Of a stretch of DNA of 64,000 bases, positions 18,075 through 27,000 are shown one piece after another. Made by a program: the position numbers and the translations under genes. Every line of letters starts with the position of its first letter. The first letter of the stretch is position 1. This DNA is from JANSYL01 sp965229695 (GTDB lineage: Bacteria > Pseudomonadota > Alphaproteobacteria > Rhodobacterales > Rhodobacteraceae), in assembly GCA_965229695.1 (NCBI GenBank), contig OZ245921.1:1674001-1738000 (forward strand), in the 5' to 3' direction. The notes beneath the pieces were generated by a model. That model was not told where the DNA came from and did not search any database. It was given only the letters and a program-made list of their open reading frames with translations.

Positions 18075-18845
18075 TTACCCGAATATGCGCCGTAACAGCC
18101 CAATATTCCAGAGCGGTCTAAGCTCGGTCGCCGGGGGTGTGGGCCTGGGGCTGTAATCCAGCGGCGATTGCTGCGGTTCGGCGGGCGGTGGCGCCCCAAA
18201 ATTGGCCGAACGCATGGCTTGGATGAAACTGCGCAAGGTCTGCTGGCTTTCGGTCGCGCTTAGCTCGCGCCCCTCTAGGCCCAAAACCGATAAGGTTGCG
18301 ATGCGGTTTCCGATATCCATATAGGCGCGCCAATATTCCGGCTGCACGCCCTGGATCGACGCCTCGCTGCTGTCGCGGGCATGGAGCAGGAACGCGCCGC
18401 CTTCGATCGCTGAATCCAAGATTGTGACGCTGCTGGGGTCTTGGCCACGGCTGAGCAGGCGCAGCCCTTCTTCGGAGCGGAAGAAGCTGTCCATCGCGCC
18501 CAGATTGCCCTCGATCCGGCGGCTATCGCCCGGGCCGGATACCGCAGCCGTTAGGACAGAAGGGGTGGCGGGCTGCGCGGCGCGACGCGAATTGGTGATG
18601 GCGGCGCAGTTGCCCAAGAGCACAAAGCCGGTGTCATCGGTTGCGCGCAGGCTGGATTGGTCGACGCAGTACCCTTCCGGGCCAGCGACAACCACCCGGT
18701 CCGAGGTAACAACCGCCGTGAGGGGCGCGTTCACAGCCGACGCGCCACCGATGCCCGTGCCCAAACCGCCGCCCAATCCGCCACCGCTACAGGCCGATAG
18801 CAGAAAGGCGGCGGCGATCAGGGATTTAGATGTCCATATAGACAT
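18075..18845 (-). CDS. Putative lipoprotein of unknown function
   Basis: A 256-residue protein whose N-terminus MSIWTSKSLIAAAFLLSAC ends in a lipobox with the lipidated Cys at 19, followed by a glycine-rich linker (SGGGLGGGLGTGIGGAS). It should be anchored in a membrane facing the periplasm. Later segments include CVDQSSLRATDDTGFVLLGNCAAI, with two cysteines that could pair, and a proline-rich end. No catalytic motif is recognised. The start codon lies inside the end of ilvD (20 bases of overlap); an ATG at 18857 would add four residues. It is likely translated from the ilvD message. Confidence 0.7.
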   Translation of the reverse strand: MSIWTSKSLIAAAFLLSACSGGGLGGGLGTGIGGASAVNAPLTAVVTSDRVVVAGPEGYCVDQSSLRATDDTGFVLLGNCAAITNSRRAAQPATPSVLTAAVSGPGDSRRIEGNLGAMDSFFRSEEGLRLLSRGQDPSSVTILDSAIEGGAFLLHARDSSEASIQGVQPEYWRAYMDIGNRIATLSVLGLEGRELSATESQQTLRSFIQAMRSANFGAPPPAEPQQSPLDYSPRPTPPATELRPLWNIGLLRRIFG

Positions 18846-20559
18846 GCTTTTCGCCATGTGCGCCGGGGTGCGTTGTGGCCCCCTTCACCGCCGGGCCGAC
18901 CAATTGCGCGTATTTCCAAAGCGCGCCCGAGGCATAGATGGTTTCGCGCGGGCCTTTCCAATCGGCTTTGCGTGCGGCCAATTCATCCTCGGACAGCGCC
19001 ACGGACAGATCGCCGGTGATGGCATCGATGGTGATCATGTCGCCATCTTTCAGCAGGCCGATGGGGCCACCAACCGCTGCCTCTGGCCCAACATGGCCAA
19101 CGCAGAAACCGCGTGTCGCGCCCGAAAACCGGCCATCGGTGATCAAGGCGACCTTTTTGCCCATGCCCTGACCGCTGAGGGCCGAGGTGGTGGCCAACAT
19201 CTCGCGCATACCGGGGCCACCCTTGGGACCTTCGTTGCGGATGACAATCACCTCACCCTCTTTATAGGCGCGGTCCTTCACGGCCTGGAACGCATCTTCT
19301 TCGCATTCGAACACGCGGGCGGGGCCGGTGAACACCTGGTGTTCCGGGGCGATGCCAGCGACTTTTACAATGGCACCTTCGGGGGCCAGGTTGCCCTTTA
19401 GGCCGACGACACCACCCGTCGGCGTAAGTGGCGTTTCGACCGGATGGATCACCTTGCCATCGGCGGTGTGCTGAATTTCATCCAGCTCTTCGCCCATGGT
19501 GCGGCCCGTCGCGGTGATGCAATCTTCGTGGATCAGGCCCGCTTTGCGCAGTTCGTTCATCACCACCGGCACGCCGCCGGCTTCGTAAAGGTCCTTGGCC
19601 ACATACTGACCGCCCGGCTTCATATCGACGAAATAGGGCGTGTCTTTGAAGATGTCGCAGACATCGAACAGATCGAATTCGATCCCCGCCTCATGGGCGA
19701 TGGCGGGCAGGTGCAGACCGGCATTGGTCGAGCCACCCGTGCAGGCCACGACCCGCGCCGCGTTTTCCAGCGATTTGCGGGTGACGATATCCCGGGCGCG
19801 GATGTTTTTCTCTAGCAGGTTCATCACTGCCTGGCCTGAGGCCACACCATATTGATCCCGGCTTTCATAAGGCGCGGGCGCCCCAGAGGAATTGGGCAGC
19901 GCCAGACCAATCGCCTCGGACACGCAGGCCATGGTGTTGGCGGTGAACTGGCCGCCACAAGCCCCGGCCGAGGGGCAGGCCACGCGCTCGATCACAGCCA
20001 GCGCCTCGTCGCTCAGATTACCGGCCTGATGCTGGCCCACCGCCTCGAAAACGTCTTGGACTGTGATATCCTTTCCATCCAAACGGCCCGGCAGGATCGA
20101 CCCGCCATAAATGAAGACCGAAGGCACGTTCAGCCGCACCATCGCCATCATCATGCCTGGCAGGGATTTGTCGCAGCCCGCCAAACCCACAATCGCGTCA
20201 TAGCAATGACCGCGCATGGTCAATTCCACCGTGTCGGTGATTGCATCGCGCGACGCCAGCGATGACCGCATCCCTTCATGGCCCATGGCGATCCCGTCGG
20301 TCACGGTGATCGTGGTGAATTCGCGCGGGGTGCCATTGGCGTGCTTCACACCCAGTTTCACCGATTGCGCCTGGCGGTTCAGGGCGATGTTACAAGGGGC
20401 AGCTTCGTTCCAGCAGGTGGCAACACCCACAAAGGGCTGATGAATCTCATCATCTGTCAGGCCCATCGCATAAAAATACGACCGATGCGGCGCGCGCGCC
20501 GGACCTTCGGTCACATAGCGGCTCGGCAATTTTGATTTGTCTACCTTGCCTTTGAGCAT
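18826..20559 (-). CDS. ilvD: Dihydroxy-acid dehydratase
   Basis: Iron–sulfur enzyme of valine, leucine and isoleucine synthesis. The 577-residue length fits. Cluster and metal residues are seen in TCWNEAAPCN, GLAGCDKSLPGMM and CPSAGACGGQFTANTM, and the C-terminal active-site segment in ITDGRFSGATRGFCVGH. The ATG at 20559 is preceded by GGGAGA at a good spacing; a further upstream frame to 20586 is not needed. It heads a leftward group with three small genes of unknown function, and is divergent from the CPBP protease gene. Confidence 0.95.
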   Translation of the reverse strand: MLKGKVDKSKLPSRYVTEGPARAPHRSYFYAMGLTDDEIHQPFVGVATCWNEAAPCNIALNRQAQSVKLGVKHANGTPREFTTITVTDGIAMGHEGMRSSLASRDAITDTVELTMRGHCYDAIVGLAGCDKSLPGMMMAMVRLNVPSVFIYGGSILPGRLDGKDITVQDVFEAVGQHQAGNLSDEALAVIERVACPSAGACGGQFTANTMACVSEAIGLALPNSSGAPAPYESRDQYGVASGQAVMNLLEKNIRARDIVTRKSLENAARVVACTGGSTNAGLHLPAIAHEAGIEFDLFDVCDIFKDTPYFVDMKPGGQYVAKDLYEAGGVPVVMNELRKAGLIHEDCITATGRTMGEELDEIQHTADGKVIHPVETPLTPTGGVVGLKGNLAPEGAIVKVAGIAPEHQVFTGPARVFECEEDAFQAVKDRAYKEGEVIVIRNEGPKGGPGMREMLATTSALSGQGMGKKVALITDGRFSGATRGFCVGHVGPEAAVGGPIGLLKDGDMITIDAITGDLSVALSEDELAARKADWKGPRETIYASGALWKYAQLVGPAVKGATTHPGAHGEKHVYMDI

Positions 20560-20705
20560 CGCTTGTCTCCCTCTTCTCAATCGCAATCCTGGGCCGTCCT
20601 ATTGGGAATAGACACAAGGCAAGGGCGGAACAAGCGCGATTGCCCCTGCTGCGGGCTATGACTAGATAAAGACCAAACAAACCGATCAGTCACAGGCCGC
20701 CCCCG

Positions 20706-21596
20706 ATGCTTTATCCCGCCCATGCGGCCTTTGTCGCGCCCGCCAAAGAGCGGCCCGAGATTTGGCGCTTTGTCCTCGGCCTTGCCCTGATCGCGGCGAT
20801 CTATGCGCTTTGTATCGCGATCCTCTTTGGGTTGCTCATCCTGACCAGTGGCTGGGATGGGGCGCAGGCATGGATGACCCGCATGAACACCGGCGGCACG
20901 CCGACCAGCGCCTTGCTGATCCTGGCCACATTTATCGGCATGGGCCTTGGTCCGGCTTTGGCGGCGCGTTGGCTGCATGGCCGCAGCTTCGGATCGCTTT
21001 TCGGGCGCCGCCTACCGGTATTGCGGGATTTCAGCATCGCTTTTCTGATCTGCGGCGCAGTTTACGCGGTCATGGCCGCCCTGCCCTCAGAAACGGCCCC
21101 GACGGCGAACCTTGATCTGTCGCTTTGGCTGTCGTTTCTACCATTGGCGCTGGTTGGCATCCTGATCCAAACCGGCGCGGAGGAGGTTTTGTTCCGCGGC
21201 TACCTGCAACAGCAATTAGCCGCGCGCTTTGCCTCTCCGATCATTTGGATGATCCTACCCTCAGCCCTGTTTGCGTTGGGCCATTATCAGCCACAAATCT
21301 TTGGTGAAAACGCCTGGGCTATTGTTGCGGCGGTGGCTCTTTTTGCCATCCTTGCAGCCGACCTGACCGCCAAGACCGGCAATATCGGCGCGGCTTGGGG
21401 CTTCCACTTTGCCAATAATTGCGTGGCGATCCTGTTCTTTGCGATGGATGGGCCACTTTCGGGCCTGGCCCTTTACACCGTACCTTTTGCGCCCATGGAT
21501 ACGGCCAACCTAAGGCCCCTGATCTACCAGGACATGGCCATGTTGCTTGCCATCTGGTTGGCGATCCGCCTGGCGGTCTCGCGCAGACGCGGCTAA
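20706..21596 (+). CDS. CPBP family intramembrane protease
   Basis: A 296-residue multi-pass membrane protein of the CAAX-processing/bacteriocin-immunity (CPBP) type. The diagnostic glutamate motif QTGAEEVLFRGYLQQ (EExxxR) lies at about residues 156–170, followed by the ALGHYQP and GFHFANN histidine motifs that complete the active site. About seven hydrophobic segments surround these. The substrate is unknown; bacterial members rarely act on prenylated proteins. It is divergent from ilvD, 146 bp away, and 71 bp ahead of accD. Confidence 0.86.
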   Translation: MLYPAHAAFVAPAKERPEIWRFVLGLALIAAIYALCIAILFGLLILTSGWDGAQAWMTRMNTGGTPTSALLILATFIGMGLGPALAARWLHGRSFGSLFGRRLPVLRDFSIAFLICGAVYAVMAALPSETAPTANLDLSLWLSFLPLALVGILIQTGAEEVLFRGYLQQQLAARFASPIIWMILPSALFALGHYQPQIFGENAWAIVAAVALFAILAADLTAKTGNIGAAWGFHFANNCVAILFFAMDGPLSGLALYTVPFAPMDTANLRPLIYQDMAMLLAIWLAIRLAVSRRRG

Positions 21597-21667
21597 GCCT
21601 TCTCCGTTGCAATTCTGCGAAACGGGCCATATTTCACGGCCATCCCAATGAAAGCGACCGGCCCGCG

Positions 21668-22627
21668 ATGAACTGGATCACCAACTACGTCCGCCCCACG
21701 ATCAACTCGATCTTTTCGCGGCGCGAAATGCCCGAAAATCTTTGGTCGAAATGTGATGCCTGCGGCACCATGCTGTTTCACCGCGAGCTGAAAGAGGCGC
21801 TGAATGTCTGCACCAATTGCGGGCATCACATGGGCATCTCGCCCCGCGACCGGTTCACCGCGCTTTTCGACAATGGCGTGTTCACCAAGGTTGCGGTGCC
21901 AAAACCCATCGATGATCCGCTGAAGTTTCGCGATCAAAAGAAATACCCCGACCGCCTGAAAGCCGCGCAAAAACAAACCACCGAAGATGAGGCTATGCTG
22001 GTCGCCGAGGGTGAGATTGGCCGCACGCCCATCATCGCCGCCGCACAGGATTTTTCCTTCATGGGCGGCTCGATGGGTATGTATGTGGGCAACGCCATCA
22101 TCGCCGCCTGCGAACGGGCCGTGGCAACCAAACGCCCTCTGATCCTGTTTTCGGCGGCTGGTGGCGCAAGGATGCAAGAAGGCATCCTGAGCCTGATGCA
22201 AATGCCGCGCACCACGGTCGCGATCCAAATGCTGCGCGAGGCAGGGCTGCCCTATATTGTCGTGCTGACCCACCCGACCACCGGGGGCGTCACAGCCTCC
22301 TACGCGATGTTGGGCGACGTGCAGATTGCCGAACCCAACGCCCTGATCTGCTTCGCCGGTCCGCGCGTGATCGAACAAACCATTCGCGAAAAGCTGCCCG
22401 AAGGGTTCCAACGCGCCGAATACCTGCTGGATCACGGCATGTTGGATCGCGTGACCCCGCGCGGGAAAATGCGCGATGAACTGATCACCATCACCCGGAT
22501 GCTGATGGGGCTGACACCGCCCGTCATGGGCGATCTGCCAAAACCCGAGGATGATGAGGCCGGCAGCACACCCGACGCCCAGACTGAGGTCGACCCCGAC
22601 GCTCAAGGCGCCGAACAACCCTCTTAA
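21668..22627 (+). CDS. accD: Acetyl-CoA carboxylase carboxyltransferase subunit beta
   Basis: Beta subunit of the carboxyltransferase that makes malonyl-CoA for fatty acid synthesis. The 319-residue protein has the zinc ribbon C29-x2-C32-x15-C48-x2-C51, then the crotonase-fold core with SAAGGARMQEGILSLMQM and THPTTGGVTASYAMLGD. The last 30 residues are acidic and low in complexity, a lineage-specific tail. The ATG at 21668 is chosen by its match to the family start MNWITNYVRP. folC follows about 95 bp later, the accD–folC order common in proteobacteria. Confidence 0.95.
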   Translation: MNWITNYVRPTINSIFSRREMPENLWSKCDACGTMLFHRELKEALNVCTNCGHHMGISPRDRFTALFDNGVFTKVAVPKPIDDPLKFRDQKKYPDRLKAAQKQTTEDEAMLVAEGEIGRTPIIAAAQDFSFMGGSMGMYVGNAIIAACERAVATKRPLILFSAAGGARMQEGILSLMQMPRTTVAIQMLREAGLPYIVVLTHPTTGGVTASYAMLGDVQIAEPNALICFAGPRVIEQTIREKLPEGFQRAEYLLDHGMLDRVTPRGKMRDELITITRMLMGLTPPVMGDLPKPEDDEAGSTPDAQTEVDPDAQGAEQPS

Positions 22628-22643
22628 GAACCGACATCCTTTA

Positions 22644-22677
22644 TCTTTATCCCCTAAATATGGCCGCCGGAGGCATC
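22644..22677 (-). repeat. Dispersed 3'-flanking repeat, copy 2
   Basis: On the minus strand it reads GATGCCTCCGGCGGCCATAT followed by TTAGGGGATAAAGA, nearly identical to 16801–16834. It lies 17 bases after the accD stop. Its recurrence directly after genes suggests a mobile or selected 3' element. Confidence 0.65.
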
Positions 22678-22722
22678 TCCACCTCCGACGCAATGCCACC
22701 GATGGACCAATAAGGATCGCCG

Positions 22723-23997
22723 ATGACCGCGCCCAGCTCTGACATTTTGCTCGACCGCATGATGTCGCTGCACCCGAAGATCATCGATCTCACTCTGGAT
22801 CGGATGTGGCGCATCTTGGCCGCGCTCGACCATCCCGAACGCAACCTGCCGCCGGTGATCCATGTTGCAGGCACCAATGGTAAAGGCTCAACCCTGGCGA
22901 TGATCCGCGCGGGCCTCGAAGGTGCGGGGCTTAGTGCCCATGTTTACACCTCCCCCCATCTGGCACGGTTTCACGAACGTATTCGCCTCTCCGGCAATCT
23001 GATTGAGGAACAGGCGCTCAGCGCACTTTTGGATGAATGCCTGGCCGCCAATGGCCCGGACGCGATCACCTATTTCGAGATCACCACCGCCGCCGCCCTT
23101 CTGGCCTTTTCGCGCCAGCAAGCCGATTACACCTTGCTGGAGGTTGGGCTTGGCGGGCGGCTCGACGCGACTAATGTGGTCGATACCCCGGCGCTGACAG
23201 TGATCACCCCGGTCGACATGGATCACCAGCAATTCTTGGGCGACAGCCTGGCCGAGATCGCTGGCGAAAAGGCCGGGATCATCAAGCGTGGTGTGCCCTG
23301 CGTGGTTGGCCCCCAGCAAGATGCTGCCATGGAGGTGATCGAAGCCCGCGCCGAGCGGCTCGGCGCGCCGCTCTGGGCCTATGGGCAGCATTGGCATGTC
23401 ACCCAAGAAAATGGCCGCCTGGTTTATCAGGATGAAACCGGCCTGCGCGACCTACCGCTCCCGAACCTCTTGGGCGCGCATCAGATCCAGAATGCCGGCG
23501 CCGCGCTGGCGGCGTTGCGGCACCTCAAGCTGGGGGATGCAGCTTATGAGGCGGCTGTCACCCAAGCCGAATGGCCCGCGCGGATGCAACGCCTGCGCCA
23601 AGGCCCGCTGGTTGAGGCCGCACCGCAGGCTGAGCTTTGGCTGGATGGCGGGCACAACCCCCATGCCGCCAAGGCGATTGCGGCGGTGTTGGACGGGCTG
23701 CCAAAGCGCCCAACCTATCTGATCTGTGGGATGCTCAACACCAAGGACATTGCCGGGTTTCTGGCACCTTTTGCGGCCCGCGCCAAAGCGCTCTACGCGG
23801 TTTCGATTGATGGCCAGATCGCCACCTTGCCCGCCGAAACCACGGCCGATCAGGCGCGGCAAACCGGGCATACCGCCTTTGAGGCCGATAGCGTCGCCCA
23901 AGCGCTGGCCGAGATCATCAACCAAGATCCCGCCGCGCGGGTGCTGATCTGCGGATCGCTTTACCTGGCGGGCGAAATCCTCAAACAAAACGGGTAG
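22723..23997 (+). CDS. folC: Bifunctional folylpolyglutamate synthase / dihydrofolate synthase
   Basis: Adds glutamate to dihydropteroate and to folates, keeping folate in the cell. The 424-residue protein has the Mur-ligase ATP loop HVAGTNGKGSTLAMI at about 46–60, YTSPHLARFHERI, and the C-terminal ligase motif LDGGHNPHAAKA. It follows accD, and its end is 82 bp before a secreted-protein gene. Confidence 0.93.
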   Translation: MTAPSSDILLDRMMSLHPKIIDLTLDRMWRILAALDHPERNLPPVIHVAGTNGKGSTLAMIRAGLEGAGLSAHVYTSPHLARFHERIRLSGNLIEEQALSALLDECLAANGPDAITYFEITTAAALLAFSRQQADYTLLEVGLGGRLDATNVVDTPALTVITPVDMDHQQFLGDSLAEIAGEKAGIIKRGVPCVVGPQQDAAMEVIEARAERLGAPLWAYGQHWHVTQENGRLVYQDETGLRDLPLPNLLGAHQIQNAGAALAALRHLKLGDAAYEAAVTQAEWPARMQRLRQGPLVEAAPQAELWLDGGHNPHAAKAIAAVLDGLPKRPTYLICGMLNTKDIAGFLAPFAARAKALYAVSIDGQIATLPAETTADQARQTGHTAFEADSVAQALAEIINQDPAARVLICGSLYLAGEILKQNG

Positions 23998-24079
23998 CTG
24001 TCCGTTCCCTAGGGCAATCCGCCGCTTGACCCCTCGCCCGACCCATGGTGCCGTGCCGGTATCCGAGTTGGAGATCCCA

Positions 24080-24589
24080 ATGCTGCGTTTGATTGCCCTG
24101 GCCGCCTGTTCGTTCCTGGCCCTGCCCGCCCAAGCCGCCCAGTTCCAATTCTGCTGGATCGGCGGCGCAGGCTACACAATGCGCGGCACAATCAGCTTTC
24201 CCGATGCGCTGCTGGGCACCGGCATCATCACCCAGGACGACGTGACCGGATTTGCCATTTTCGGCTATCATGAAGGCATCCCCATCGGCTCTTGGGATTT
24301 GGAAAAGCTAGGGCCCAATACAACCTGGGTGCTGTCCTTCGATACGACGGCCCTGGCCTTTCCAACCGGCGGCTATCGGGCCGAAAACAGCTATCAAGCT
24401 TGGAACGCCAATGGTGAGGTGAACAATTGCGGGCGCAATGGGTTCGGCTTCAATGGCGGGAACTGGGCACAGGATGTCTGCATCAACAATACCTATATCG
24501 AGGTTTCTTCGATTGACCGCGACACGCCCCTGCCCGCCTTTCCGATGGATGCGGAACTGACCTGCGAGTCGGTTCTGCCGGTCAGCTAA
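24080..24589 (+). CDS. Secreted protein of unknown function with four cysteines
   Basis: A 169-residue exported protein. MLRLIALAACSFLALPAQA is a signal peptide, cleaved before AQFQF. The mature part is rich in aromatic residues, Gly and Asn, with four cysteines (in FCWIGG, NNCGRNG, DVCINN and ELTCES) that could form two disulfides, and a beta-strand-rich look. It resembles exported proteins of PEP-CTERM-like length, but no sorting motif ends it. The ATG at 24080 is the first residue of the signal peptide. The acetyltransferase gene starts three bases after its stop, so the two are probably co-transcribed. Confidence 0.7.
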   Translation: MLRLIALAACSFLALPAQAAQFQFCWIGGAGYTMRGTISFPDALLGTGIITQDDVTGFAIFGYHEGIPIGSWDLEKLGPNTTWVLSFDTTALAFPTGGYRAENSYQAWNANGEVNNCGRNGFGFNGGNWAQDVCINNTYIEVSSIDRDTPLPAFPMDAELTCESVLPVS

Positions 24590-24592
24590 GCC

Positions 24593-25222
24593 ATGGCAGA
24601 GCATGTCGTTGACCTGGCCGCTTGGCCCCGCGCCGATCAATTCCGGTTCTTCCGCGGCTATGCAAAACCCCATTTCGCGGTGACGTCGCGGCTGGATGTC
24701 AGCCATGTGATCACAAAACGCAAACCGCAGGGTGTCTCACCATACCGCGCCTGTCTTTACGCCATCGGGGCGGGGCTACATGCCGTCCCCGAGCTGCTGT
24801 TGCGTTTTCGCGGTGATCAGGTGGTGCGCCATGATCGCGTCGCGCTTTCGATGTCGGTGCCGCTAAAAGCCGGGGGGTTTGGCTATGGCTATGTCACCTA
24901 TGATCCCGATTTCACAGCTTTCGACACAGCGGCTCGGACCGAAATTGAAACCGTGGCGGAGGGCGGTACGCTTAATGCCAATGCCGGGCATCGGGATGAT
25001 GTGGCCTATCTCTCCTGCTTGCCCTGGTTGGATTACACCAGCCTCGACAACGCGCTGCCCGGGCCGGATGACTGCATCCCCCGCGTGTCCTGGGGCAAGT
25101 TTGTCGGTCAAACCGGGCGCTGGGATATGGCCATGACGCTCGAGGTGCATCACGCACTGGTCGATGGCGAGGCCGTCGGAGCCTATTTCAACGCAGCCCA
25201 AGAGGCTCTAAACAGGCTCTAA
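24593..25222 (+). CDS. CatA-like O-acetyltransferase
   Basis: A 209-residue protein of the chloramphenicol-acetyltransferase fold. The catalytic motif HHALVDG is at residues 186–192, with H187 the likely catalytic histidine and D191 the structural partner. FRGYAKPHFAVTSRLDVS and SVPLKAGGFGYGYVTYDPDF match the CAT acceptor side. Length is close to CAT (about 215). Chromosomal location among housekeeping genes argues against a mobile resistance gene. True CAT enzymes are trimers that acetylate chloramphenicol; for this divergent homolog the acceptor is unknown. Confidence 0.75.
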   Translation: MAEHVVDLAAWPRADQFRFFRGYAKPHFAVTSRLDVSHVITKRKPQGVSPYRACLYAIGAGLHAVPELLLRFRGDQVVRHDRVALSMSVPLKAGGFGYGYVTYDPDFTAFDTAARTEIETVAEGGTLNANAGHRDDVAYLSCLPWLDYTSLDNALPGPDDCIPRVSWGKFVGQTGRWDMAMTLEVHHALVDGEAVGAYFNAAQEALNRL

Positions 25223-25237
25223 ACTGTGGGTTAGAGC

Positions 25238-25783
25238 CTATCTCTTCCGCCCAAATGGCTTTGCTGGCGGGGTCGAAAACTGCACCGGAAGATCATCGAA
25301 AAGGCCATCTTTGGAGCCGCCCCAGGCAGTCATCCAAGGCAAGGGATCAGCCAAATCGCCGCCGCCCTGCCACCGGAAATACCCAAGCGCCCCAGCCGCC
25401 GGAACCGGGTCACAGGGTTCGGGGTTTCGCAGCAGCAGCCCCGCCTCACCCCCGAACCAAGAGCTGTCGTTTTGGGTCACGATCTCAACCACCTCAACCG
25501 AGCCAATGATCGCCCGGCGCGGCAGCGCATCTGGCCTTGGCACCCGCACTCCATCGCGTGACCAGCGCCAAACCAGATAGTCATATTCCGCCTGTTTCAT
25601 TCCAATCGCGGCATGGATCGCAATACGCCCAGGCCCCATCCGCCCAGCCCGGATCGACCCGAGCGAGCGGTTTTCGACATCCTTGCCGCCATGGATGATC
25701 GCCCAGGCCGAGGGCTGCCGGACAGATAAAGCAAGTTGGGGCAGATCATGCGACACATGGGGTGAGATAGGTCTTGGACGCAC
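25238..25783 (-). CDS. ASCH-domain protein
   Basis: A 181-residue protein with an ASCH (RNA-binding-like) fold. The N-terminal signature LALSVRQPSAWAIIHGGKDVENRS at about 17–41 (two stretches) is typical of this family, and AIIGSVEVVEIV follows at about 93–104. Members may bind or modify RNA or nucleotides. The start is uncertain: a GTG at 25783 or another GTG at 25756, which would remove nine residues. It follows zapE on the same strand by 15 bp and may be expressed with it. Confidence 0.75.
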   Translation of the reverse strand: MRPRPISPHVSHDLPQLALSVRQPSAWAIIHGGKDVENRSLGSIRAGRMGPGRIAIHAAIGMKQAEYDYLVWRWSRDGVRVPRPDALPRRAIIGSVEVVEIVTQNDSSWFGGEAGLLLRNPEPCDPVPAAGALGYFRWQGGGDLADPLPWMTAWGGSKDGLFDDLPVQFSTPPAKPFGRKR

Positions 25784-25798
25784 GCCGCCAATACGCGG

Positions 25799-26881
25799 TC
25801 AGCGACGCGCCTCGCCCCAATCGGCGCTTTGCATTTCGCGCAATCGGCTGGCGGTGCGTTCGAACTCAAAGCTTCCCGCCCCCTCAAGATAAAGCCGTTC
25901 TGGCTCATCCTCGGCGGTGCAGATCAGGCGCACATGCCCTTCGTAAAGTGCATCGATCAGGGTGACGAAGCGTTTGGCCTCGTTAAACTTGGTTGCGTCC
26001 AGGCGGGGCACACCTTCCAACACCAAAAGCTTCACCGCGCCCACCAGGGCCAGGTAATCCGCCGGGCCCAGGGGTTGCCCGCAGAGATCCCAGAACGACG
26101 CGCGCGCCATGCCGGCCCAGTAACGCGGCAAATGCACCTCGCGGCCCTTCACCTCGAGGCACAGCTCCTCCTCCCGACCTTGGGTAAGATCGCGCCACAG
26201 CGCATTCACCGCTTCGGTCGCGTCGTGGCCAAGGGGCGAAAAATAGACCTGCTCCCCGGCCAATCGATCCTGCCTGTAGTCGGTCATCGCCTCAAGTTGG
26301 TCGATTTCCAGCTTTTCCATCAGCAGATCGATGAAGGGCAGGAAAATCTGCCGGTTCAACCCATCTTTATACAGCTCACTTGGATGCCGGTTTGAGGTTG
26401 TGACCACAAAAACCCCAGCCTCAAACAGCTTTTCAAACAACCGTCCCACGATCATCGCATCGGCGATATCGGTGATCTGCATTTCGTCAAAACACAGCAG
26501 GCGGATATCCTTGGCAATCGCTTCAGCCACGGGTTTGATCGCATCATCCACGCCGGTCTTCCGTGCTTCATGCAGGGCGGCTTGAACCTCCTGCATGAAG
26601 GCGTGGAAATGCACACGGCGCTTTTCGGCGATACCGACATGGGCGTGAAACAGATCCATCAACATGGATTTCCCGCGCCCAACGCCGCCCCAAAGATAAA
26701 GCCCCTGGGTGCCCGTGGGGTCCGACCGGCGAAAGCGCGACAGGAATCCCTTGGCCACCGGCGTTTCCAATTGCTCGCGAATGGGCTCCAATCGCAAAAG
26801 CAACGCGCGCTGTGCGGGGTCCGGGCGCAGCAGCCCTTCGGCCACGCGGGTGTCGTAGATTGCGGTCAGGTGCTGCGCCAT
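25799..26881 (-). CDS. zapE: ZapE/AFG1-family ATPase, cell division protein
   Basis: A 360-residue AAA-like ATPase. Walker A GGVGRGKSMLMDLF lies near residue 65–78, Walker B LLCFDEMQITD near 130, and TTSNRHPSELYKDGL is the sensor region shared by ZapE and mitochondrial AFG1. E. coli ZapE acts on the Z-ring under stress. The ATG at 26881 has AGGAAGGGG directly upstream, favouring it over a TTG six codons earlier. It is divergent from the MFS transporter gene. Confidence 0.9.
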   Translation of the reverse strand: MAQHLTAIYDTRVAEGLLRPDPAQRALLLRLEPIREQLETPVAKGFLSRFRRSDPTGTQGLYLWGGVGRGKSMLMDLFHAHVGIAEKRRVHFHAFMQEVQAALHEARKTGVDDAIKPVAEAIAKDIRLLCFDEMQITDIADAMIVGRLFEKLFEAGVFVVTTSNRHPSELYKDGLNRQIFLPFIDLLMEKLEIDQLEAMTDYRQDRLAGEQVYFSPLGHDATEAVNALWRDLTQGREEELCLEVKGREVHLPRYWAGMARASFWDLCGQPLGPADYLALVGAVKLLVLEGVPRLDATKFNEAKRFVTLIDALYEGHVRLICTAEDEPERLYLEGAGSFEFERTASRLREMQSADWGEARR

Positions 26882-27000
26882 GCCCCTTCCTAGCGTCAAA
26901 GAGCGACAGTTAACAATCGCTTAACCTCACCATCAAGAAGCCTCGTTTGACGGCGCCGCGCACAAAGGCCAGGGTGCATCGAGTTCACCCGAGACGGCCC

